DNA from: Bradyrhizobium lablabi
GTDB lineage: Bacteria > Pseudomonadota > Alphaproteobacteria > Rhizobiales > Xanthobacteraceae
Assembly: GCF_018129385.1 (NCBI RefSeq)
Contig: NZ_JAFCLN010000005.1
Span: forward strand, 248,001-312,000
Direction: 5' to 3'
DNA: 64,000 nt
Shown: one piece after another, positions 25,287 to 33,928 of the stretch
Numbering within the stretch: the first letter of the stretch is position 1
How the letters are laid out: each line of letters begins with the position of its first letter
Translations under genes and position numbers: made by a program
Notes under the pieces: generated by a model
What the model saw: the letters and a program-made list of their open reading frames with translations, nothing else
Told to the model about the DNA's origin: nothing
The model's database searches: none

Positions 25287-26150
25287 ATGATCATCGATTC
25301 CCAGGTCCATGCCTATGAGGCGAATACGCTGAAGCGGCCGTGGCACAGCGTGCCGAACTGGCCGGCGCACGTCACCGGCGATGAGATGGTGGCGGCGATG
25401 GACAAGGTCGGCGTCGATGGCGCGATCTTCATCTCGGCGTTTTCGCTGTACCGCTATGACGCCAGCTATGCCGTCGAGGTGGCGCGGAAACATCCCGACA
25501 GGCTCGCCATCGTCAAGCCGGTCGATGCCGACGATCCCGCTGTCGAGGACGTTGTCGCCGAGTGGAAGCGGACGCCTGGAACGGTCGGAATCCGGATGTG
25601 GCTGACAAAGGATGCCGGCCGCGCGCCTGACGATCCCGGCCTCGACAGCATCGCGCGAGCGGCGGTGCGCCACGACTTTCCGGTCAACATCCACTGCTGG
25701 GACAATCTGGACGTGGCCACAGCGGTGATCGATCGTCATCCCGACACGCGCTTCATCATCGACCACATGGGCATCCTGCAACCGCGCGTGCCGCCGGCGC
25801 CGCCGCAGCCGTGGAAAGACCTGCCGAAGGTGCTGGAGCTGGCGCGGCGCAGGAACGCGGTGATCAAGATCAGCGGCGCCTGCACGCTGTCGAAAGAGCC
25901 ATATCCGTTTGCCGACATCTGGGATCCGCTGGCCCGCCTGTTCGACGCGTGGGGGCTCGATCGCTGCCTGTGGGGCACGGACTGGACGCGGGCGGCCGCG
26001 GTGGTCAATTACGAGCAGGCGGTGGGGCCGTTTCGCGAGACGAGCCGGTTGAGCGAGCCGGAAAGGGCGATGCTGATGGGCGGTGCGTGCGCGAAGGCGT
26101 ATGGGTGGTCGCCGAAGAAGGCGTATGGGTGGTCGCCGAAGAAGAGTTAG
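25287..26150 (+). CDS. Amidohydrolase-family protein
   Basis: A 287-residue TIM-barrel hydrolase of the amidohydrolase-2 type. It starts MIIDSQVHAYEANTLKRPW: the usual HxH is QVH here, a known subfamily variant. A metal/active-site region NIHCWDNLDVATA, DHMGI, KISGACTLS and GTDWTR follow. These enzymes hydrolyse or decarboxylate lactones and aromatic acids. The start is supported by GGAGAAGGAG. The C-terminus carries a perfect 24-base tandem duplication that repeats KAYGWSPK, almost certainly a recent slippage event. Confidence 0.85.
   Translation: MIIDSQVHAYEANTLKRPWHSVPNWPAHVTGDEMVAAMDKVGVDGAIFISAFSLYRYDASYAVEVARKHPDRLAIVKPVDADDPAVEDVVAEWKRTPGTVGIRMWLTKDAGRAPDDPGLDSIARAAVRHDFPVNIHCWDNLDVATAVIDRHPDTRFIIDHMGILQPRVPPAPPQPWKDLPKVLELARRRNAVIKISGACTLSKEPYPFADIWDPLARLFDAWGLDRCLWGTDWTRAAAVVNYEQAVGPFRETSRLSEPERAMLMGGACAKAYGWSPKKAYGWSPKKS
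26094..26141 (+). repeat. Perfect 24-bp tandem duplication inside the amidohydrolase gene
   Basis: Two identical 24-base units (26094-26117 and 26118-26141), each beginning AAGGCGTATGGGTGGTCGCC. They are in frame and add one extra KAYGWSPK at the protein end. Confidence 0.95.
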
Positions 26151-26163
26151 GGTTACGACCTGC

Positions 26164-26298
26164 TCATTTTTCCGGGTCTGGACGCTTGCCGGCTTGATCG
26201 GCCGGCGGGAAGACATGCTCATAGTTCGCGCGGGCTTCGCGAATGAGGCGGGCCCGCTCCAGCTCTGATTTAGGAATAAATCGTACGACTTCGCCCAT
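26164..26298 (-). CDS. Small hypothetical protein (44 aa)
   Basis: A 44-residue protein starting MGEVVRFIPKSELERARLIR, then EARANYEHVFPPADQ. Short proteins with this N-terminus and the RLIREAR motif recur in Bradyrhizobium-type genomes. The ATG at 26298 has GGAG upstream and lies inside a longer frame. It is convergent with the amidohydrolase. Function unknown. Confidence 0.65.
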   Translation of the reverse strand: MGEVVRFIPKSELERARLIREARANYEHVFPPADQAGKRPDPEK

Positions 26299-26374
26299 CG
26301 GAGGCTCCGGATATTCGAGAGAATACGTGAGCACTGCGAAGCGAATATCGTGCCAAGCCAGACCGATTCGCATC

Positions 26375-26700
26375 CGTGAAAATGCGGATTCTCACGTGGT
26401 TTGGCCAGAGGCGAAGGGCGGATTAGCGCCACTCTCTCGTCGTCCTTGCCTAGGGGCGCAATTGCGCTCCCGGCGCAGGGACCCACAGCCGCCGCTTTGG
26501 TTTGGCTAAGGGTGGATCGTCGATCTCGCTCCCACGAGGGCACAACGCGGTATGGGTCCCTGCGTTCGTGTTCGCAGGGACGACAGTACCGTGCGCCAAT
26601 GCGTCGGCACGTCCCCTTGACATATCATCGCTCCGCCGTCGGAATGGCGGACAGCGCATAAAGCGCGGCGCCGCGGGGCTCACCCGGCGCATCAAAAAAT
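26375..26700. repeat. Repeat-rich intergenic region
   Basis: Nearly gene-free. It holds a fragment of the GGGCGGATTAGCGC family (about 26415), then 26439-26485, an inverted near-copy of 11467-11513, and after it GTATGGGTCCCTGCG..CGCAGGGACGACAG (about 26550-26587). I see no coding signal. Confidence 0.6.
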
Positions 26701-26718
26701 AATGGGGAGGGGTTGCGC

Positions 26719-27693
26719 ATGTTTCGCCATGTCAGGAATTTCGCGCTTGCGGCATTTGCGGCCGCAAGCCTGCTCGGGGCCGGCGCCGCGCAAGCGGCCT
26801 TCCCGGAGCGGCCGATCACGCTGATCGTGCCGTGGGCGGCCGGCGGCGGCACCGACGCGGTGGCGCGGCAGGTTGCCCTTCAGCTCGAACGCGATCTCAA
26901 GCAGCCGGTGAACGTCGTGAACCGCACCGGCGGCTCGGGCGTGGTCGGCCACCAGGCGATCGCCTCGGCCGCGCCTGACGGCTACACCTTCGGCCTCATC
27001 ACGCTCGAGATCACCCTGATGCACTGGGTGGGGCTCACCGATCTCACCTACGAGAAGTATACGCCGCTCGCGCTGGTCAACCAGGATTATGCGGCGATCC
27101 ACGTCAAGTCGGACTCCTCGTTCAAGAACGTCAAGGAGCTGTTCGCGCACATCAAGGCGAACCCGAACAAGCTCACGGCCTCCGGCACCGGGCAGGGCGG
27201 AAGCTGGCATGTCGCGCTTGCCGGCCTGATGCAGGCCGACGGCGTTTCGCCGGGCACGATCCGCTGGGTGCCATCCACGGGGGCTGCGACCGCGCTGACG
27301 GATCTGGCGGCCGGCGGCATCGATTTCGTGTCGTGCTCGATGCCGGAAGCAGAAGCCCTGCTCAAGGCGGGCCGCATCCGCAGCCTCGTGTTCTTTTCGC
27401 CCAAGCGTGCCCCGAATTTCCCTGATGTGCCGACCACCGAGGAGGCGACGGGTCACAAATGGCACAAGGGCGTGTGGCGCGGCTTTGCGGCGCCCAAGGG
27501 CCTGCCGCCGGAGATTGCCAAGCAGTACGAGACCGCGATCAAGAAGGTCTGGGACAGCGACGAGTTCAAGGAATTCATGACGCGCCGCGGCTTCGATGTG
27601 ATCTGGATGGACGGGGCGAAGTACGGCGAGTTCATGAAGGCGGACGACAAGGACAACGGCGAGGCGCTGAAGTCGCTGGGGCTGGCGAAGTAG
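26719..27693 (+). CDS. Bug/TctC-family tripartite-tricarboxylate-transporter binding protein
   Basis: A 324-residue periplasmic receptor. A signal peptide (RNFALAAFAAASLLGAGAAQ) precedes the mature part FPERPITLIVPWAAGGGTDA, the classic Bug start. NRTGGSGVVGHQAI, ITLEITLMHW, SGTGQGGSWHVALAGL and FVSCSMPEAEALLKAGRIR then follow. Such receptors deliver carboxylates to TctAB-type permeases. No TctA/TctB gene is in the window, and orphan Bug proteins are common. A GGGGAGGGG ribosome site suits ATG at 26719 (a TTG two codons earlier is also in frame). Confidence 0.92.
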   Translation: MFRHVRNFALAAFAAASLLGAGAAQAAFPERPITLIVPWAAGGGTDAVARQVALQLERDLKQPVNVVNRTGGSGVVGHQAIASAAPDGYTFGLITLEITLMHWVGLTDLTYEKYTPLALVNQDYAAIHVKSDSSFKNVKELFAHIKANPNKLTASGTGQGGSWHVALAGLMQADGVSPGTIRWVPSTGAATALTDLAAGGIDFVSCSMPEAEALLKAGRIRSLVFFSPKRAPNFPDVPTTEEATGHKWHKGVWRGFAAPKGLPPEIAKQYETAIKKVWDSDEFKEFMTRRGFDVIWMDGAKYGEFMKADDKDNGEALKSLGLAK

Positions 27694-27708
27694 GGGAAGT
27701 GCCAGAGT

Positions 27709-27790
27709 GTAGGGCGGATTAGCGCAGCGTAATCCGCCACTGCGGCAAAAACAAAATCGGCGGATTACGCCTTCGGCTAATCCGCCCTAC
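27709..27790. repeat. REP-like palindrome (GTAGGGCGGATTA family)
   Basis: GTAGGGCGGATTA (27709-27721) pairs perfectly with TAATCCGCCCTAC (27778-27790); an inner arm GCGTAATCCGCC / GGCGGATTACGC lies inside. Relatives are at 28820-28896, 31073-31212 (part), 22840 and 12113. The rest of the gap to 28094 has no recognisable gene. Confidence 0.9.
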
Positions 27791-28094
27791 AGCTCGGGGC
27801 CGGCGAAGTAGGATGCCGCGCATACATGGGGCGCACGGCTGGGCCGATATGCGGAGTGCAACATGAAGTGAACCCGTTGTTAAGGATTGCCGCGCGGTGA
27901 TTTGCGCGATTCCGATTCGTTCTTTGAGAACAAAATAGAGTCGGATGTAGAACATCCTGAGCGCGGATTGGCCTTGTCATCACCGCGCGAGCGCAACTGC
28001 GCTCGTTGCGGGCCGCCGTTGCGCTGATGCGGTGGGCCGGTCCGCCTGCACTTGCTACAGTCGCGCTCGTTCGACAGCGTGAGGCGTGCGGTTC

Positions 28095-28805
28095 ATGGCG
28101 AAGAAAACGGCGAAACGGCCATCGCGGCCTACGGTCCTCGCGATCGACATCGGCGGTTCGCGCGTGAAGGTCATGACCAGCAGCGAGCGTATCAGGCGCG
28201 CGTTTGCGTCCGGCCCCGACCTTTCCGCGAAAGTGATGGTGAGAAACGTCAAGGCGCTGACCAAAGACTGGTCCTATGACGTCGTCGCGATCGGCTATCC
28301 GGGACCCGTGATCAACAACCGGCCCTTGTCGGAGCCGCACAATCTCGGTCGCGGGTGGGCCGGTTTCAATTTCGAAAAGGCGTTTGGCCGCCCGACCAAG
28401 GTCGTCAACGATGCGCTGATGCAGGCGATCGGCAGCTACCAGGGCGGCCGGATGCTGTTCCTGGGGCTCGGAACGGGTCTTGGCTCCGCGATGATCGCGG
28501 ATGGCGTTCTGGAGCCGATGGAGCTCGCTCACCTGCCGTACCGCAACGGCAAGACTTTTGAGCAATGCGTCGGCGCCGCAGCCCTCAAGCGCGTCGGCCG
28601 AAAGAAATGGCAACGCGACGTCGATGACGTCCTCAAGCGCCTGTTCGCGGCACTGGAGCCGGATTACATCATGCTGGGCGGCGGCAACGTCGACAAGCTC
28701 GACAAGCTGCCGCGAAACGTCCGCCTCGGCGCCAACACCAACGCATTCGAAGGCGGATTTCGGCTGTGGAGGAAGGGGAAGGTGGGCTCGCGGAGGGCGA
28801 GTTAG
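28095..28805 (+). CDS. ROK-type sugar kinase (polyphosphate glucokinase-like)
   Basis: A 236-residue ASKHA-fold protein. The phosphate-1 motif is TVLAIDIGGSRVKVMTS (about 16-32), with GYPGPV, substrate region GWAGFNFEKAFGRPTKVVND (catalytic Asp likely in VVNDA) and LGLGTGLGSAMIADG. It resembles polyphosphate/ATP glucokinases of the ROK family but lacks an obvious zinc-cysteine motif. It would phosphorylate glucose or a related sugar in the cytoplasm. ATG at 28095 follows GAGG; an in-frame GTG three codons earlier is an alternative. Confidence 0.8.
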   Translation: MAKKTAKRPSRPTVLAIDIGGSRVKVMTSSERIRRAFASGPDLSAKVMVRNVKALTKDWSYDVVAIGYPGPVINNRPLSEPHNLGRGWAGFNFEKAFGRPTKVVNDALMQAIGSYQGGRMLFLGLGTGLGSAMIADGVLEPMELAHLPYRNGKTFEQCVGAAALKRVGRKKWQRDVDDVLKRLFAALEPDYIMLGGGNVDKLDKLPRNVRLGANTNAFEGGFRLWRKGKVGSRRAS

Positions 28806-29840
28806 CTCGCCCATGTTGCGTAGGGCGGATTAGCGCAGCGTAATCCGCCGCTTTGGTTGAAACCGTGACGGCGGGTTACGCTTCGCTAATCCACTATCCG
28901 GACGACGTGTAACGTGCTGGCGAAGCAGGGTGCGTAGGTCGCAGCCGTTGGGCTCAGCCCGGCACGCGCAGGCGGTAAGGCGGGGTTTGATTCAACTGTC
29001 AAACAGCAAGCGGACAGACTCTCGCATTCTCGCGGCGCGCTGCGCCCGAGCTTTGCGTCGGTTGCCGCTCCCTCCTGAAAAGGAGGGCGCAGGGAAAGCC
29101 GGGTGCACGCTGCACCCGAGGTCTCGTGTGCGTGCTTGCGCATAGAAGAAGTTGCACACGAGCATACAGGTGAAGCGGAGGCATTCCGGCTTCCCCTGCG
29201 CAATGGCTTTACGGCTTATATCGCGCTCTTCCCGGTGAGCGGGCTTGTTGTCACCGTCGCCGGCGGGACACTTCCCGCCAACTTAACGCCAGCGTCGCGG
29301 CGCCAGAACCACACGACTTCGCCGTACGCCCTTGCCCAGTCGTCCACTGAACAAGCGCGTCCACCGCATCCCATCCCAACGTTTGGTGGCGATGGCCAAC
29401 GCCCCTCCTCGGGGATGAGGTGCCGCTGTTATAATTCTGATTTGCCGAAATTGACAAGCGGAATATTTTTTATTTCGGGGCTTGACATGATTTCCGAAAA
29501 TCAGAACTGATTTGCCCGACGGGCTGATTTGTCGCAGCTGGGGCGCAAGATCGTGCTTGCGCGCGAGGCGACGCAGGATCGTGAGGGCGGATCGGTGACA
29601 GACGGAGGCCGCAACCAAACGTCCTTGTTTGCCAGCGTCAACGCCGGTCACGAAACCCGTTCGCGGAACGGCCGGAACTCGGAAAGCACGTATTCCATCG
29701 GCAGTGCCGACGCTCGATGAAAAATTCAATTGCAAGGAACGCCCCCAAAACGGCCACGTTGGCTTTGCGCAGGATGCTTGTGATGAAAACTCAGGGGATC
29801 CTGCCAAAACATTCCTTAGACATCGAGGGAGAGAACAAGC
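28806..29840. repeat. One-kilobase gene-free block of dispersed repeats
   Basis: Bases 28820-28896 are a REP-like palindrome. About 28980-29310 is a long repeat with AAAGCCGGGTGCACGCTGCA, GCACACGAGCATACAGGTGA (also near 11610) and TTATATCGCGCTCTTCCCGG, a type I recognise as recurring in Bradyrhizobium intergenic DNA. Around 29430-29525, ATTCTGATTTGCCGAAATTG and CTGATTTGCCCGACGGGCTG look like another repeat. I see nothing coding; a small open frame at 29529-29720 lacks a ribosome site and codon bias. Confidence 0.65.
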
Positions 29841-30443
29841 ATGGCCAATCCACGCCAGGAAGGGAAGTCCACCCACACGGAGAACGTCGCGGAAACTGCG
29901 CAGCGCACGAACGAGAGGACCGCTGAGCAAACGAGACGGATCGGGCTCGCGGCGGCCCAGGCAGGGGAGGAGGTGACCAAGGCTGGCGCCCATTTGGCGC
30001 AGCAAAACGCCGAGATGCTACAGAACACATGGCGCCTCGGTCTGGACACGGCGACGAGTGTCGTGAGTCGCTCCACTGACCAGTTTGGTCGGACGTTCGG
30101 TTTGACGGGAGATGAAGCACAAAAGGCAACGGAACGCTCGGCCCGCAACGCTGAAGCGATCATGTACTCTGCATCTGCCCTCGCTCACGGGATGAACGGA
30201 GTGTCGCGAGAGTACTTTGCATTCCTTCGTCACCAACTCGAAACGAGCGTAGACCGGATGAACGAACTCTGGCGCTGCCGAACGCCTCAGGATCTGGCAG
30301 CCGTTCAAACCGATCTGTTGCGCGATTCCATGATGAATGCTCTCGAGAGCAGCCGCCGAATGGCCGACATGTCGCTCAGGGTAGCGGACGACGCTGGAAA
30401 GCACATCACTGAAAGTATCGAACGCACGCAGCGCGCAGCTTAG
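29841..30443 (+). CDS. Phasin-family protein
   Basis: A 200-residue, mostly helical hydrophilic protein. After a Gln/Thr/Glu-rich start, the phasin domain begins near residue 60 (MLQNTWRLGLDTATSVVSRS). It continues as a long amphipathic helix series (AEAIMYSASALAHGMNGVSR, DLAAVQTDLLRDSMMNALES) and ends in a coiled coil. Phasins coat polyhydroxyalkanoate granules. No phb genes are adjacent, as is common for one of several copies in Bradyrhizobium. GGGAGAG precedes the ATG. Confidence 0.85.
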   Translation: MANPRQEGKSTHTENVAETAQRTNERTAEQTRRIGLAAAQAGEEVTKAGAHLAQQNAEMLQNTWRLGLDTATSVVSRSTDQFGRTFGLTGDEAQKATERSARNAEAIMYSASALAHGMNGVSREYFAFLRHQLETSVDRMNELWRCRTPQDLAAVQTDLLRDSMMNALESSRRMADMSLRVADDAGKHITESIERTQRAA

Positions 30444-30693
30444 GTAAAGCTTCAGTAGAACGATGGTAACACGAGCGGCTGCATCTTGAGCCGCTCGCGT
30501 ACCAGCGAGTCCTTGCCGACAATTATCGGCCTCATGGAGCGCGCGAGGTGGATTAGCCGAGGGCGGTTGAACCTTACGAGCCAGAGAAATTGCCCCCGCC
30601 CAGAGGTCGCTAAAAATTTCCTCGCGACGAACTGCCGCGGAACGAAGGGCGCGAGCAGTTGTTTCTGATCTGGGCGGGACACGGGAACTGAAG

Positions 30694-31050
30694 ATGCTCC
30701 GCCCAGTTTGCGTTGCGATGGCGCTTGCCTGCACATCAGCATCGGCATCCGCCGAAACCTGCATCGCTTCCCACTACGGCTATAGCGGCGGTCGCACTGC
30801 ATCCGGCGAGCGAATGAATCCGAATGCGATGACGGCGGCGCATCGTACCAGGCCATTTGGTTCTCAGGTCACCATCACTTCGCACAAGAGCGGTCGTAGC
30901 GTCATTGTCCGGATCAATGATCGCGGCCCATTCATCAAGGGACGGTGTATCGACCTGTCGACCGGTGCAGCCCGCGCGCTCGGGATGAATGGTATTCAGC
31001 GGGTGTCGCTCACCGAGCACCCGGTGCTGGCCCTAAGGGGGCCGTTGTGA
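30694..31050 (+). CDS. Secreted RlpA-like double-psi beta-barrel protein
   Basis: A 118-residue protein with a signal peptide (MLRPVCVAMALACTSASASA, cleavage before ETC) and a single RlpA-like domain: CIASHYGYSGGRTASGERMN, AAHRTRPFGSQVTI, VRINDRGPFIKGRCIDLSTG. It is a paralogue-like relative of the lipoprotein at 21794-22309 but has no lipobox and no SPOR domain, so it should be soluble in the periplasm. Two cysteines (Cys near 23 and in GRCID) may form a disulfide. The catalytic Asp of NDRGPF is kept. Confidence 0.85.
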   Translation: MLRPVCVAMALACTSASASAETCIASHYGYSGGRTASGERMNPNAMTAAHRTRPFGSQVTITSHKSGRSVIVRINDRGPFIKGRCIDLSTGAARALGMNGIQRVSLTEHPVLALRGPL

Positions 31051-31072
31051 TGCGCCGCTATCCGAGCGGCGC

Positions 31073-31212
31073 GCAGGGCGGATTGGCCCAACCGGTCCGC
31101 GCGATGCGCGGCGAGTGCAATTGCGCTCGCGCGGCGATGACAGGCTCCTGCGTAATCAGCCGCATCGGTTGAATCCATAACGGCGGATTACGCTGTGCTA
31201 ATCCCTCTACGG
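31073..31212. repeat. REP-like composite repeat
   Basis: GCGCAGGGCGGATTGGCC at the left and GGCGGATTACGCTGTGCTAA with TCCCTCTACGG at the right flank CGCGCGATGCGCGG and GCAATTGCGCTCGCG stems. It belongs to the GTAGGGCGGATTA family. Confidence 0.65.
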
Positions 31213-31300
31213 CTGGTTGCGGAGGCGGGAACTTTCCACGTTAAGACATTGGTTATTTGTTTGCGGTCATTTTCACGACCTCATTCAACAGGGAGTCACC

Positions 31301-31570
31301 ATGTCTGACGTCACCATTCCCGGCGGCCGGATCCGTTCTTTCGTTGAGCGGATCGAGAACCTCGACACCGAATTGCAGGAGCTGAACGAGCAGAAGAAGG
31401 AAGTCTTTTCGGAAGCCAAGGGCGAGGGGTTTGATGTGAAGATCCTCAAGGAGATCATCAAGCTGAGGAAGCAGGACCAGGACGAGCGCGACGAGCGCGA
31501 AAGCCTGCTCGATCTCTACATGCGGGCGATGGAAACGGCGCCGCCGGAGCCAGCAGCGAAGGCGGCCTGA
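31301..31570 (+). CDS. gapR: GapR-family (DUF2312) nucleoid-associated protein
   Basis: An 89-residue coiled-coil protein. The family core is GGRIRSFVERIENLDTELQE, LNEQKKEVFSEAKGEGFDVK and ILKEIIKLRKQDQDERDERE, ending in LLDLYMRAMET. In Caulobacter GapR binds A+T-rich and overtwisted DNA ahead of the replication fork and is essential or nearly so. GGGAGTCACC precedes the ATG at 31301. The family is recognised with high confidence; whether this is the only gapR of the genome is unknown. Confidence 0.92.
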   Translation: MSDVTIPGGRIRSFVERIENLDTELQELNEQKKEVFSEAKGEGFDVKILKEIIKLRKQDQDERDERESLLDLYMRAMETAPPEPAAKAA

Positions 31571-31595
31571 GCCGATCGAACAAGCGAGCGCAGTG

Positions 31596-31647
31596 CGGAT
31601 GAGCCAACGGGTCGCGAATGCGCGCCCGGTTGGCTCATCCGGGCTAC
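31596..31647. repeat. REP-like palindrome at the left edge of the nuclease cassette
   Basis: CGGATGAGCCAACGGGTCGC answers GCGCCCGGTTGGCTCATCCG, an inverted repeat of about 18 bp. It separates gapR from the A+T-richer three-gene cassette. Confidence 0.8.
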
Positions 31648-31690
31648 TTGCTAATGCGGCCTACGAGCTCTATTGCGCCCTGCGATGGGG

Positions 31691-33175
31691 TCATGACGTC
31701 TCGTCCTTCATGACAAACGGACCAAACAGTTTGCGGATTCGCTTCAGCAGGCGTCTCGATTTAGCATCGCTCGGCGCGACAACGGCTTCTGCCTCTACAG
31801 CGGCTAGTTTGCCATTGTCCCAGTAGACACCTTCGCGCCCTGGTCCGTCCGAGAGCAGAACTCGTCCTGGCTTTAATGGTCTTTCTTGGGAAGTTCCGTT
31901 TCTTACGATCCATTGAATGGTTTCGTCTATTGCCCAAACGTCCTCCGGAGTTGGGTCAGGTGCAAAGTAGTGGCAGTAGATCACTTCAAGTTGGGAGGCA
32001 CCACGGTCGAAGTCACGAGTCGAACTAATGATCTTGTTGTAGCGTCTGACTTCGATTTCGTCTTTGCCAAGACAATCAAATCCGATGTGAACCACGCCGG
32101 GAATATCGGCTGGCAACTGGCTATTTGCTTCGGAAAGGCGCTTTGTAATATCACGTGCCTTTTTCTCAATCGCGGTTTCGGCCTGACTGTCCCATTTGTT
32201 TAGGACGGCCAAATCGATCTCCTTGACGTAGTGAGGATTGGATGCGTGCTGAATCCTCAACATGGACAGCAGGCTATCGCCACGCTTGTGATCGCCCGTT
32301 AATAGCTTTGTGAATAGTGGACTTGGATGAACGACCGGTTCTCTCTTGAGGGCGTCCTGCAGGTCATTCAGACTTAGGTCAGAAAAATCACCATCCGCTA
32401 TTCGGTCGCTCCAGAGATATCCGGTCTTACATCCGTTCAGATACCGTCCCGTTCGATGAAAAATGTAGCCATCCGGAACCTGATTGAGTTCGACCTTAAA
32501 CTCGATGTTCAGCAGGCACGAGCGTTCTTGCCGCACAAGCTTCGCGCAAGCGCCGTCCCATAGCTTGTGCATCCGGAGTCGTTCTGTCTCTACATATTCG
32601 CCGCCGCCCTCAAGTCGTTTACACTCAATAGCCCATCGCTTGCCGTCCAGTTCGACGTCGAGATCGTGCGATTTCCCCTCGCCAGGAGTTTCGGGCCGCA
32701 TAACCACTTTCGCACCCGCTCTACCGTACGCCGCGGCAACAAGCATTTCGAACAAGAGCCCATTGGGCTGTGCCTTGTCATTGCGGACAAGCCGCTTGGC
32801 CCGATCCTCGAACCCATCGGTTGATTTCAGGATGTCGAGGGAGTGGCCAATAGTTGCCAGCACGGGTACGACGCGGGAGCCATAGTAGATTTCGTAATTC
32901 CAAGGATGATCATTGAAGGCCTCTCCCAAAAATAGAAACCAGCCGAAGAGATCGCGATCGTCGTAGTAAGTGCCTTTCTCCGTCGGCGGCCTTTCGCCAA
33001 TCAAGCTTTGATGGAATCTCGTAGCAATCGCAGCTCGACGGCTTTCCCATTCGCCTTCCTTCAGCAGAGACTTGAAATACTCGACTGCTTTCTTCAGGTC
33101 CGGTTGTTGACCGTATAGCGGCCGTTCACCGCGTCTCAGGTGAAACATATCTTTGGGAAGCGTAATCTGCGACAA
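31691..33175 (-). CDS. PD-(D/E)XK nuclease-like protein of an accessory cassette
   Basis: A 494-residue protein I cannot place in a named family. An N-terminal helical part (about 1-135) is followed by a likely PD-(D/E)XK core: Glu 143 in LLFEMLVAAAYGRAGAKVVM, Asp 173 in HDLDVELDGKRW, and Glu 184 / Lys 186 in WAIECKRLEGG. This is the D-x10-E-x-K spacing of restriction-like and Mrr/RecB-type nucleases. The last about 300 residues carry no motif I recognise. I chose TTG at 33175 because GGAG lies 8 bases upstream. The longer frame to a GTG at 33295 runs through the preceding operon's hairpin and lacks a ribosome site. A+T content is higher than in neighbours, suggesting transfer. Confidence 0.75.
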   Translation of the reverse strand: MSQITLPKDMFHLRRGERPLYGQQPDLKKAVEYFKSLLKEGEWESRRAAIATRFHQSLIGERPPTEKGTYYDDRDLFGWFLFLGEAFNDHPWNYEIYYGSRVVPVLATIGHSLDILKSTDGFEDRAKRLVRNDKAQPNGLLFEMLVAAAYGRAGAKVVMRPETPGEGKSHDLDVELDGKRWAIECKRLEGGGEYVETERLRMHKLWDGACAKLVRQERSCLLNIEFKVELNQVPDGYIFHRTGRYLNGCKTGYLWSDRIADGDFSDLSLNDLQDALKREPVVHPSPLFTKLLTGDHKRGDSLLSMLRIQHASNPHYVKEIDLAVLNKWDSQAETAIEKKARDITKRLSEANSQLPADIPGVVHIGFDCLGKDEIEVRRYNKIISSTRDFDRGASQLEVIYCHYFAPDPTPEDVWAIDETIQWIVRNGTSQERPLKPGRVLLSDGPGREGVYWDNGKLAAVEAEAVVAPSDAKSRRLLKRIRKLFGPFVMKDETS

Positions 33176-33268
33176 GGTCGGTACTCCGCATGGCGCTTTA
33201 CAGTACCTGCGGTTGACGAGTATTTGTAGATCTACCTTTTTGGCTTTTTGATCCCTTATGATGGAGAA

Positions 33269-33292
33269 AGGGCCGCTCACTCGAGCGGCCTT
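33269..33292 (-). terminator. Hairpin ending the DUF5343-HEPN transcript
   Basis: GGCCGCTC (33271-33278) pairs with GAGCGGCC (33283-33290), extended by one or two weaker pairs. On the minus strand it is followed by a short T-rich CCCTTTC tract and lies 55 bases after the HEPN stop. It may only attenuate transcription into the nuclease gene. Confidence 0.55.
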
Positions 33293-33346
33293 CACAAACG
33301 AAATTAATTGCTTTCGCTATGAGTGTGCCTCGTCGTACCGCGCGTT

Positions 33347-33928
33347 CTACAGACCGATCGCTCGATTCCAATCGGCTATGTACATGTAGAGGCGCTGAAA
33401 CTCGCTTGGGAGAAGCATGCGATTATGAGCAATGAAGTTCCTCGCCTTTTCCATTTCGTCCATTCTCTGCTTCAGCCAGTGCTGACTTGGTACGACGTCT
33501 TTGAAGTGATCCCACTTTGCAATGATGATTTGTGCGAGCTGGCCGAAGTCTACGAAGCCTAGTAGATCGGCTTTTTCACCTTCGAGCCAAGTATCTTTGA
33601 GCGCCGTTTCGCGGCGGCCCTCGGCATGCTCTTTGATCTTCGGCAGTAGCTTGTCTTGCCAGTCTACGCCTTCCTTTTCTTCTAAAGCTTCTCGAATGAA
33701 GTCCCGGATTTCATTCTCGAAGCAAAAGAGAACTGCGTAGAGCCGAGCCATCTCAAGCGCGTTGTTTCGTCTGGCTATCCCGAAAGGAGCCAGCGCCTCG
33801 CGCATCAAGTTTTCCTCTGTCTCCGTCTCGCTTGCGCCGATTTGAATTCCGGCGCGTCTGAATGTGTCCGCTTCCGCCTCGAACATGAGGCCTCGGAAGA
33901 GGAAATTGCGAATGTCACGATTAGTCAA
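33347..33928 (-). CDS. HEPN-domain protein (Swt1-like) of the cassette
   Basis: A 193-residue all-helical protein. The C-terminal EMEKARNFIAHNRMLLPSEF contains Arg 163 and His 168, the Rx4H motif of HEPN ribonuclease domains. The DWNRAIGL end also fits the Swt1-type HEPN family. HEPN proteins are RNases or their regulators in toxin-antitoxin, CRISPR and abortive-infection systems. The start is TTG, with AAGGAG 7 bases upstream, and the gene begins 8 bases before the end of the DUF5343 gene: tight translational coupling. RNase activity is inferred, not shown. Confidence 0.75.
   Translation of the reverse strand: MTNRDIRNFLFRGLMFEAEADTFRRAGIQIGASETETEENLMREALAPFGIARRNNALEMARLYAVLFCFENEIRDFIREALEEKEGVDWQDKLLPKIKEHAEGRRETALKDTWLEGEKADLLGFVDFGQLAQIIIAKWDHFKDVVPSQHWLKQRMDEMEKARNFIAHNRMLLPSEFQRLYMYIADWNRAIGL

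Noticed and set aside
29529..29720. A 63-codon plus-strand frame in the repeat block
   Set aside because: No ribosome site or codon bias; the sequence belongs to dispersed repeat DNA.
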